A stretch of DNA of 64,000 nucleotides, taken from Nocardia vaccinii NBRC 15922 (GTDB lineage: Bacteria; Actinomycetota; Actinomycetes; Mycobacteriales; Mycobacteriaceae). Shown here in pieces: positions 57,566-64,000 of this stretch. The notes under the pieces are model-generated. The model saw only the letters and a program-made list of their open reading frames with translations. It had not been told where the DNA came from and did not search any database. Where the stretch lies: NCBI RefSeq assembly GCF_001613305.1, contig NZ_BDCC01000030.1, positions 1 through 64,000 of the forward strand, read 5' to 3'. The first letter of the stretch is position 1, and each line of letters begins with the position of its first letter. The position numbers and the translations under genes are program-made.

Positions 57566-58114
57566 ATGACCGTCACCTTTGCCTCGGTTGGCACCCCCAG
57601 GGCCGCGGAGATCCCGCCCGAGGTCGATGTGCACACCATCCTCGCGTACCTGGCCGCGGACCACGTGTACGTGCCCAACGGGGACGACCCGAGTGATCTG
57701 GAATCCGTGGTCGCCGAGACCCGGGAAGACGGGATTCCGCTGAGCGTAGTGGTGGTTCCGGGGAATCCGTCACCGGATTCGAGCCTGCGCGACCTGGCCA
57801 CTCAGGTCGGTAAGACCGAGCACGGCACCGTTCTGGTGCTCAGCGACGACTGGGCGGGTACCTACAGCGACACCTACAGCCGGTACCGCCTGGAGAAGGC
57901 CGAGGACATCGCCAAGAACCGGCACGGCGGCCACAGCGTCGAAGCGACGCGCGCGTTCGTGCAGAGCCTCGAGGCCGACGGAATGATCTCGTGGCCGGTG
58001 CTGACGTATGTGCTGCTGCTGGGTGTTCTGGTCGTGACCGGTGGGTTGTACCTGGTCAAGCGGCGCCGGGCCGAGGCCGCGCCGGACCGGATCGCCCGCG
58101 AGGCGGTCCGCTGA
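57566..58114 (+). CDS. Membrane protein, Rv1476-like
   Basis: A 182-aa protein with one C-terminal membrane helix (about residues 142-165, VLTYVLLLGVLVVTGGLYLV) followed by a basic KRRR tail, so the N-terminal domain should face outside. That domain (IPLSVVVVPGNP, HGTVLVLSDDWAGTYSDTYS) resembles TPM/YgcG-like folds. In M. tuberculosis the equivalent Rv1476 stands between acn and ripA, as here; the function is unknown. Start: ATG at 57566; a GTG at 57515 would add 17 residues and has no ribosome site. Confidence 0.75.
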   Translation: MTVTFASVGTPRAAEIPPEVDVHTILAYLAADHVYVPNGDDPSDLESVVAETREDGIPLSVVVVPGNPSPDSSLRDLATQVGKTEHGTVLVLSDDWAGTYSDTYSRYRLEKAEDIAKNRHGGHSVEATRAFVQSLEADGMISWPVLTYVLLLGVLVVTGGLYLVKRRRAEAAPDRIAREAVR

Positions 58115-58239
58115 GCCGGTCGCGGTGAATCCGGGTCGCGTTCGGATCGAGGGTTCCGACCGGCCCGGTGGGTGGGGTATTCCGCCTCGAAAGTGCGCCT
58201 TGTAGGCGTAGCTCGACGTACCTGAGCTCCCGGTTTCCG

Positions 58240-58481
58240 GCAGAAAACAGGCGAACGGTCGGTTTTCTGCGGGGATTTCTGTCGCGCTTGCAGTTATTTT
58301 CAAGCAATCGGCAAATTACGCCAATGTGATTACGTCGTGTGTGTTCTCTCGGAGACGTATGTGTCGTACGGTTTCGAATGACACTCTTGGGGAAGAAGTG
58401 TCATAAGGGTATACAGCGACCATTGTTGAGCAGGGGTGTCGCTGATACTCATGGGGTGATGGCCTATGGCTATCACCCCAT
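58240..58481 (+). promoter_or_regulatory. Hairpin-rich leader region of ripA
   Basis: Four perfect stem-loops precede ripA: GCAGAAAAC/GTTTTCTGC (58240-58270, which may instead terminate the upstream gene), ATGACACT/AGTGTCAT (58378-58404), CAGCGAC/GTCGCTG (58414-58444) and ATGGGGTGAT/ATCACCCCAT (58451-58481, 10-bp stem, 65 bp before the start codon). The order suggests a structured 5' leader. It does not match a riboswitch class I can recall. Confidence 0.5.
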
Positions 58482-58545
58482 GTGAAGGTCCCGGTGACGC
58501 TTCGCTTCCCGGGAACGCGGTGTGGATCCAGGGAGGTGGGTGCGC

Positions 58546-59961
58546 GTGGCCGGGACGATACGAGGGGGGCCGTTCAGGATTGCTTTGGGATTGCTGGTAT
58601 GCGCCGCCGTGTTGATCGTGGTGACGCCCGTGGCCGGAGCGGTGCCACCGCCTCCGCCGAACCCCAGCGACAACGACATCGCCGCGGCCGGCGCCCAGGT
58701 GACCAACGGGGTCAACCAGGTCGGCGCGCTGATCAACGATGTGGCCGCGGTCGGGCAGCAGATTCAGCAGCTGGACTCGGTCGTCGCGCAGAAGCGCGAG
58801 GCGGTGAACAAGGCGTTGGTGGACCTGCAGTCGGCCCGGGAGCGGGCCGATACGGCCGCGGCGGCGGTCGCGGGTACGCAGCGTGCGCTCGCGGACTCGG
58901 GTGCGGCGGTCGACCTGGCGCGCGCCGATTTCGACAGGTTCGCCGAACAGGCCTATATGAGCCCCGGCTCGGATTCGATGGTCAACTACCTGTCCGGCGG
59001 CAGTCCGGGCTGGTCCCTGGAGCGGGCGCAGCTACTGAGCGTGGCCTCGACTTCACAGGACGCCGCGCTGAACGGCATGCGGCGCGCGCAGATCGAGCGC
59101 GCCAACGCCGATTCGTCGGCGCGACAGGCCAAGCAGACGGCCGATGCCGCCGCCGCGACCGCGGAGACGAAGAAATCCGAGGCCCAGACCGCCGTCACCG
59201 CCGCCGAATCAGCGGTGAACGAGCAGACCGCCCAGCGCGACGCGCTGATCACACAGCGTGATGTGGCCCAGCAGCGCTTGGACGCGGCGCGGCAGCAGGT
59301 CACGGGACTGCAGGGCGAGCGCGCGGCATACGAGGAATGGGACCGGCAGCGCCGGGCCGAGGAACTCGCGGCCGCCGCGGCGGCCGCGACCGCGGCGGTG
59401 CGCGCCGCAGCCGATGCCGCGGCGCGCGAGCGTGCGGAAGAACTCGGCGACGGCAAACGTCCGCACACGCAACTCGACGACGATCCGCCACCGCACAAGT
59501 CCATGCCCGATAAGCCGGTGCGCCCGGACGGGACGCCCGCGGAGCTGATCGAGATGGTGATCGACCGCGCGATGTCGCAACTCGGGGTCACCTATGCCTG
59601 GGGCGGCGGTGACGAGGACGGGCCCACCAAAGGCATCCACGACGGGGGCGTCGCGGATAAATACGGTGACTACAAGAAGATCGGTTTCGACTGCTCGGGC
59701 CTGATGGTCTACGCGTTCGCCGGCGTCGGGATCTCGCTGCCGCACTACAGCGGCTATCAGTACCAGATGGGCACGAAAGTGCCTGTGGCCCAACGCGAGC
59801 GTGGTGACATGCTGTTCTGGGGACGGAACGGCAGTGAGCACGTGGCGCTGTATCTGGGCAACGGCAAGATGATCGAGGCGCCCGAATCCGGTGAGGTGGT
59901 GCGGGTTACGGCCGTGCGTACGAGCGGGATCATGCCCAAAGCGGTGCGCCTGATCAGCTGA
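58546..59961 (+). CDS. ripA: Peptidoglycan endopeptidase, NlpC/P60 (RipA-like)
   Basis: A 471-aa secreted cell-wall hydrolase that cuts the D-iGlu to meso-DAP bond during cell separation. An N-terminal signal sequence (about residues 10-35, ending VAGAVPPPPP), a long Ala/Gln/Glu-rich coiled coil (about 40-300) and a C-terminal NlpC/P60 domain are visible; catalytic Cys in GFDCSGLM near residue 385 and His in SEHVALYLG near 430. Layout and position match Rv1477. Start: GTG at 58546 behind GGGAGG; GTG 58522 and 58540 are alternatives. The ripB gene that follows in M. tuberculosis is missing here. Confidence 0.9.
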   Translation: MAGTIRGGPFRIALGLLVCAAVLIVVTPVAGAVPPPPPNPSDNDIAAAGAQVTNGVNQVGALINDVAAVGQQIQQLDSVVAQKREAVNKALVDLQSARERADTAAAAVAGTQRALADSGAAVDLARADFDRFAEQAYMSPGSDSMVNYLSGGSPGWSLERAQLLSVASTSQDAALNGMRRAQIERANADSSARQAKQTADAAAATAETKKSEAQTAVTAAESAVNEQTAQRDALITQRDVAQQRLDAARQQVTGLQGERAAYEEWDRQRRAEELAAAAAAATAAVRAAADAAARERAEELGDGKRPHTQLDDDPPPHKSMPDKPVRPDGTPAELIEMVIDRAMSQLGVTYAWGGGDEDGPTKGIHDGGVADKYGDYKKIGFDCSGLMVYAFAGVGISLPHYSGYQYQMGTKVPVAQRERGDMLFWGRNGSEHVALYLGNGKMIEAPESGEVVRVTAVRTSGIMPKAVRLIS

Positions 59962-60193
59962 CCACGCCCCGGCACGAGCGCGCGGTCGGACGGGCCGGCG
60001 TCCTGGGCTTTCGGTGGCCGGTGCGGTGGACGGCGCGTACGGTGTCCGGCAAGGGCGGGGAGGCCGGGAATCGCGCGGTCACACCCGCCGGCGGGCCCGG
60101 TGCCAACACGCAGCCCGGTTGCGGCACCATGGGCCGGAACCTGGAATAGTTGTGGCAGCACGCACAAAGACCAACGTGAAAGCGGGGATTTTG

Positions 60194-61375
60194 GTGACTT
60201 CGACTGATGGTGCAGGCGCAGTGGATTCGGTGAAGGATACGCCCGAGCCGGCGCCGAACACCCTCGAGCGCGATGTCCAGACCCTGGAAAAGGCGATCTA
60301 CGAGGTGAAGCGGGTCATCGTCGGGCAGGACCGGCTGGTGGAGCGGCTGCTCGTCGGCGTGCTGGCTCGCGGTCACGTGCTGCTCGAGGGCGTTCCCGGC
60401 ATCGCCAAGACGCTGGCGGTGGAGACGTTCGCCAGGGTCGTCGGCGGCAGCTTCTCGCGCGTGCAGTTCACCCCCGACCTGGTGCCCACCGATCTGGTCG
60501 GTACCCGTATCTATCGGCAGGGCCGGGAGGAGTTCGACACCGAACTCGGTCCCGTCGTCGCGAATTTCGTGCTCGCGGACGAGATCAACCGCGCTCCGGC
60601 CAAGGTGCAGTCCGCACTGCTCGAGGTGATGGCCGAGCGGCACGTTTCGATCGGCGGCAAGACCTATCCGATGCCCGATCCGTTCCTGGTCATGGCTACC
60701 CAGAACCCGATCGAGAGCGAGGGCGTGTACCCGCTGCCCGAGGCGCAGCGCGACCGGTTCCTGTTCAAGGTACTGGTCGACTACCCCTCGGTGGAGGAGG
60801 AGCGGGAGATCATCTACCGGATGGGGGTCACCCCGCCCGAGCCCAAGAACGTCCTGCAGCCGCAGGAGCTGATCCGGCTGCAGCAGCTGGCCGCCACCAC
60901 CTTCGTGCACCACGCGCTGGTCGACTACGTCGTGCGGGTGATCGCCGCGACCCGTAAACCGGCCGAATTCGGGCTCGACGACGTCGCGGGCTGGGTCGCC
61001 TACGGCGCCTCGCCGCGTGCCAGCCTGGGCATCATCGCCGCGGCGCGCGCGGTCGCGCTGATCCGCGGCCGCGACTACGTCGTGCCGCAGGATGTGGTCG
61101 AGGTGATCCCGGACGTGCTGCGGCACCGCCTGGTGCTGTCCTACGACGCGCTCGCCGACGAGGTCAGCCCCGACGACGTGATCCGTCGCGTCCTGCAGAC
61201 CGTCGGCCTGCCGCAGGTCGCGGCCCAGGCCAACGCGCCCGCCCTGGTCCCGGCGGGAACCCCCGCCGCCCCGATGCCGTCCTCGGGCCCGCACGGTGCC
61301 GCGCCCGCGCCGCAGCAGGCGGTTCCGCAGCCGCCCGCGCCGCCGGTGCCGAACGGCCAGCCGCACCGTCAGTGA
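60194..61375 (+). CDS. moxR1: MoxR-family AAA+ ATPase (MoxR1)
   Basis: A 393-aa AAA+ chaperone-like ATPase. Walker A is GVPGIAKTLA near residue 65 (Ile-Ala-Lys-Thr), Walker B is VLADEINRAPAKVQSALLE near 125, and sensor regions follow (MATQNPIE, PLPEAQRDRF). A Pro/Ala-rich tail closes the protein. MoxR ATPases work with VWA-domain partners, supplied by the downstream DUF58 and VWA genes. Start: GTG at 60194 behind CGGGGA; the frame extends to 60014 without support. Orthologue of Rv1479 by position and sequence. The 232 bp before it are otherwise empty. Confidence 0.92.
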   Translation: MTSTDGAGAVDSVKDTPEPAPNTLERDVQTLEKAIYEVKRVIVGQDRLVERLLVGVLARGHVLLEGVPGIAKTLAVETFARVVGGSFSRVQFTPDLVPTDLVGTRIYRQGREEFDTELGPVVANFVLADEINRAPAKVQSALLEVMAERHVSIGGKTYPMPDPFLVMATQNPIESEGVYPLPEAQRDRFLFKVLVDYPSVEEEREIIYRMGVTPPEPKNVLQPQELIRLQQLAATTFVHHALVDYVVRVIAATRKPAEFGLDDVAGWVAYGASPRASLGIIAAARAVALIRGRDYVVPQDVVEVIPDVLRHRLVLSYDALADEVSPDDVIRRVLQTVGLPQVAAQANAPALVPAGTPAAPMPSSGPHGAAPAPQQAVPQPPAPPVPNGQPHRQ

Positions 61376-62373
61376 GGCGCGAGGTGCAGGATTCGGTTGC
61401 GCCAGTGACGATTTCGTCGAATACTCCCTCGCACGCCCCGCCCTCCTTCCGGGGCGGGGATCTGTCCGACCCGCGGCTGTCGGCGGCGTTGAAAACACTC
61501 GAGCTGACCGTGCGGCGTCGCCTGGACGGCGTGCTGCACGGTGATCATCTCGGCCTGATTCCGGGGCCCGGCTCGGAGCCGGGCGATGCCCGCCTGTACC
61601 AGCCGGGTGACGATGTGCGCCAGATGGATTGGTCGGTGACCGCGCGCACCACCCATCCGCACGTACGGCAGATGATCGCGGACCGCGAACTCGAGACGTG
61701 GCTGGTGATCGACCTGTCCGCGAGCCTGGATTTCGGTACCGCGGGCTGCCAGAAGCGTGATCTGGTGGTGGCCGCAGCCGCCGCGATCACCCATCTGACC
61801 AGCGGCGGCGGCAATCGGATCGGTGCGATCGTGGCCACCGGCGATCGCCTGGTGCGACTGCCCGCCCGCAGCGGGCGCATGCACGCGCAGGCGATGTTGC
61901 GTCGTATCGCCACCACCCCGCGCGCCGCGGACGGCGTGCGCGGAGATCTGCGCGGTGCGATCGAATCGCTCCGCCGCCCGCAGCGCAAACGTGGTCTGGC
62001 CGTGGTGATTTCGGACTTCCTCGGCGATCTGGACTGGCAGCGGTCGCTGCGCGCGGTTTCGGGCCGGCACGATCTGCTCGCGGTGGAGGTGCTCGATCCG
62101 CTGGATCTGGATCTGCCCGACGTCGGTGACGTCGTACTGCATGATCCGGAGACCGGCCACACCCGCGAGTTCACCGTGACCCCGACGCTGCGAGCCGATT
62201 TCACGCGAGCCGCACAGCTGCACCGTCGGCAAGTGGAGTCGGAACTGCGCGGATGCGGCGCGCCGGTGATGCAATTGCGCACCGATCGCGACTGGATCGC
62301 GGACGTCGTCCGGTTCGTGTCCACCCGGCGCCACACCTTCGGCGCCCCGACCGGGCAGGTGCCCCTTCAGTGA
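61372..62373 (+). CDS. DUF58 domain-containing protein
   Basis: A 333-aa cytosolic protein with a DUF58/VWA-like domain. GLIPGPGSEPGDARLYQPGDDVRQMDWSV is the DUF58 signature (split here into GSEPGDARLYQPGDDVRQ near residue 65), and ETWLVIDLSASLDFG near 108 is a VWA-type metal site (DxSxS). Counterpart of Rv1480; partner of MoxR. Start: GTG at 61372 overlapping the moxR stop (GTGA); GTG at 61384 is also possible. Confidence 0.88.
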   Translation: MRREVQDSVAPVTISSNTPSHAPPSFRGGDLSDPRLSAALKTLELTVRRRLDGVLHGDHLGLIPGPGSEPGDARLYQPGDDVRQMDWSVTARTTHPHVRQMIADRELETWLVIDLSASLDFGTAGCQKRDLVVAAAAAITHLTSGGGNRIGAIVATGDRLVRLPARSGRMHAQAMLRRIATTPRAADGVRGDLRGAIESLRRPQRKRGLAVVISDFLGDLDWQRSLRAVSGRHDLLAVEVLDPLDLDLPDVGDVVLHDPETGHTREFTVTPTLRADFTRAAQLHRRQVESELRGCGAPVMQLRTDRDWIADVVRFVSTRRHTFGAPTGQVPLQ

Positions 62374-63371
62374 GTATTTCGCACTTCACCGCGGCGATCT
62401 GGCTGCTGTTCCTGATCGTCGTCGCGCTCGTCGCGCTGCTGTACGTGCTCGTCCAACGTCGTCGCAAGCGGCATATGCTGCGTTTCGCGAATATGGAGTT
62501 GCTGGAGGGCGTGAGCCCGAAGGGGCCCAGTGCGTGGCGGCACGCTCCCGTGGTGCTGATGCTCGTCGGGCTCGTCCTGTTGACGGTCGCGGCGGCCGGG
62601 CCGACCATGGCGAAGAAGGTCCCGCGCAACCGCGCCACGGTGATGCTGGCCATCGACGTCTCGCTGTCGATGGAGGCCACCGACGTCAAGCCGAGCCGCA
62701 TCCAGGCGGCGAAGGAGGCCGCGGGCCGGTTCATCGACTCGATGCCGCACGGGATCAATCTCGGGCTGGTCAGTTTCGCCGGCACCGCCTCGCTGCTGGT
62801 CAACCCGACCACTAATCACGACACGGTCAAGGCGGCGGTGAACAACCTGCAGCTCGCCGAGCGCACCGCGACCGGTGAGGGCATCTTCACCAGCCTCAGC
62901 GGGATCGACACCCTGGCCACCGTGCTCGGCGGCGCCTCCTCGCCGCCGCCCGCGCGCATCGTGCTGATGTCCGATGGCAAGCAGACGGTGCCGGACGCCG
63001 ACGACGTCGACAATCCCCGGCACGAGTTCGTGGCCGCGCGACTGGCCAAGCAGAAGGGGGTGCCGATCTCGACGATCTCGTTCGGCACCCAATGGGGCGT
63101 GGTCGACATCCCGGACGGCTCCGGCGGCTCGAAGGGACAGCCGGTACCCGTCGACGACGACGCTCTGCACAAGGTCGCCGACCTGTCCGGCGGACAGTTC
63201 TTCACCGCGACCTCGCTGCAGGAGCTCAACAACGCGTACGACAAGTTGCAGAGCCAGATCGGGTACGAAACGGTCGTGGGTGACGCCAGTCGGCCGTGGC
63301 TGCTGCTGGGCCTGCTGATCAGTGCGGCCGGTGTCGTGACGGGTCTGGTGTACCGTCAGCGCCTGCCCTGA
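62370..63371 (+). CDS. VWA-domain membrane protein (Rv1481-like)
   Basis: A 333-aa membrane protein with helices near residues 7-27 and 55-75, a von Willebrand factor A domain at about 90-290 (metal site AIDVSLSMEATD, then SFAGTASLLV and VLMSDGKQT), and a final helix near 310-328. The BatA/BatB-like layout and the position after moxR and DUF58 match Rv1481. Start: GTG at 62370 overlapping the previous stop (GTGA), so the three genes form a coupled unit that may act on cell-envelope proteins. Confidence 0.9.
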   Translation: MSISHFTAAIWLLFLIVVALVALLYVLVQRRRKRHMLRFANMELLEGVSPKGPSAWRHAPVVLMLVGLVLLTVAAAGPTMAKKVPRNRATVMLAIDVSLSMEATDVKPSRIQAAKEAAGRFIDSMPHGINLGLVSFAGTASLLVNPTTNHDTVKAAVNNLQLAERTATGEGIFTSLSGIDTLATVLGGASSPPPARIVLMSDGKQTVPDADDVDNPRHEFVAARLAKQKGVPISTISFGTQWGVVDIPDGSGGSKGQPVPVDDDALHKVADLSGGQFFTATSLQELNNAYDKLQSQIGYETVVGDASRPWLLLGLLISAAGVVTGLVYRQRLP

Positions 63372-63515
63372 TCGAACGAAAACCGTTGTGGCGGACGCCG
63401 TCTCATTGCATCGGGCGATGCGGGCGGCGTCCGTCGCCGTATCGGTGGCACGCCGGCCGAGGGCTACTGCCCCCCGCGGTAGGCATTTCCGTACCGACGC
63501 GTTAAGTTTGGCTCT

Positions 63516-64000
63516 ATGCCTACAACTTCCAGGTCGGTACTCGTCACCGGTGGCAATCGCGGCATCGGACTCGCGGTCGCGCAGCGCCTGGCCGCCGACG
63601 GACACAAGGTCGCGGTCACCCATCGTGGTTCGGGCGTGCCGGACGGGCTGTTCGGCGTGAAATGCGATGTGACGGACGCGGAATCGATCGATCGCGCATT
63701 CGGCGAAGTCGAGGCGCATCAGGGTGCGGTGGAGGTGCTGGTCGCCAACGCGGGCATCGTGGACAACACGCTGCTGATGCGGATGAGCGAGGAGCAGTTC
63801 GCCCGCGTCATCGACGCGAACCTCACCGGCGCGTGGCGGGTGGCCAAGCGGGCCAACCGTGCGATGCTGCGGGCGCGCTGGGGCCGGATCGTGTTCCTCG
63901 GCTCGGTGGTGGGCCAGATGGGCATGGCCGGGCAGGTGAACTACGCCGCCGCGAAGTCCGGCCTGGTCGGTATGGCCCGCGCGATCACCCGCGAGATCGG
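63516..64000 (+). CDS. fabG1: 3-oxoacyl-ACP reductase FabG1 (MabA), partial
   Basis: The first 161 codons of an SDR cut off by the window end. VTGGNRGIGLAVAQRL near residue 11 is the NADP-binding loop, VANAGIVDN near 79 replaces NNAG, and YAAAKSGLVG near 147 holds the catalytic Tyr and Lys. Sequence and position after the moxR-DUF58-VWA block identify it as FabG1/MabA, the NADPH-dependent ketoacyl reductase of the FAS-II system that extends mycolic-acid precursors; inhA should follow. Start: ATG at 63516 with only a weak ribosome site. Confidence 0.92.
   Translation, partial: MPTTSRSVLVTGGNRGIGLAVAQRLAADGHKVAVTHRGSGVPDGLFGVKCDVTDAESIDRAFGEVEAHQGAVEVLVANAGIVDNTLLMRMSEEQFARVIDANLTGAWRVAKRANRAMLRARWGRIVFLGSVVGQMGMAGQVNYAAAKSGLVGMARAITREI

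Noticed and set aside
58130..58520. c-di-AMP (ydaO) riboswitch before ripA
   Set aside because: Stem-loops are present but I could not find the conserved ydaO core sequences; left as an unclassified leader.

Overview
The window reads as chromosomal DNA of a high-GC, mycolic-acid-containing actinobacterium, most likely Nocardia or a close relative. The evidence is an Emb-type arabinosyltransferase, an AveC-like protein, frequent GTG starts, and a right-hand block whose order matches M. tuberculosis Rv1473 to Rv1483: ABC-F ATPase, small HTH protein, acnR, acn, Rv1476-like gene, ripA, moxR1, DUF58, VWA protein, fabG1.

1-14 kb resembles a hypoxia/dormancy island. It holds a fadD, two tandem-domain universal stress proteins, an overlapping six-gene operon for a group 3b-type [NiFe] hydrogenase with its maturation protease and an embedded cyclic-nucleotide-binding protein, and a P-type ATPase next to the second stress protein. 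Two sites match 12 of 14 positions of the mycobacterial DosR core. Both stress-protein genes carry a similar palindrome about 100-110 bp upstream.

14-27 kb is mixed: a LysE exporter, a GNAT enzyme overlapping a divergent IF-1 paralogue, Mug glycosylase, an AveC-like membrane protein with a palindromic operator candidate, and a huge acidic low-complexity protein (about 1600 aa) with a perfect (GATGCC)12 tract and a C-terminal coiled coil, followed by strong hairpins. Then comes a decayed patch (amidase fragment, internally deleted aldo/keto reductase), a promoter-like segment present in two inverted copies, an SDR and an MmyB-type regulator.

27-43 kb holds a co-directional run from rhaI to emb. 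rhaI-rhaAD-rhaB-lutA-lutB-lutC should convert L-rhamnose through L-lactaldehyde and L-lactate to pyruvate. A divergent arm carries a frameshifted rhaM, an MFS transporter and a LacI regulator; two perfect TGAAACGTTTCA operators sit at the two promoters. Downstream of lutC are a lipoprotein, a truncated PSD-like gene fused out of frame to a truncated MMPL transporter, and the arabinosyltransferase.

43-51 kb has an HxlR regulator diverging from an MFS transporter, a lycopene cyclase, a Pro/Gln-rich membrane protein, an SDR, the ABC-F protein and a DHFR-like reductase. 51-53 kb contains an MvdC/MvdD-like ATP-grasp ligase preceded by a 161-aa protein with a Ser/Thr-then-Asp tail, a candidate graspetide-type RiPP pair inserted into the conserved block. 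53.6-64 kb is the acnR-acn-ripA-moxR-fabG1 core, with an AcnR-type operator before acn and a hairpin-rich leader before ripA. The window ends inside fabG1.
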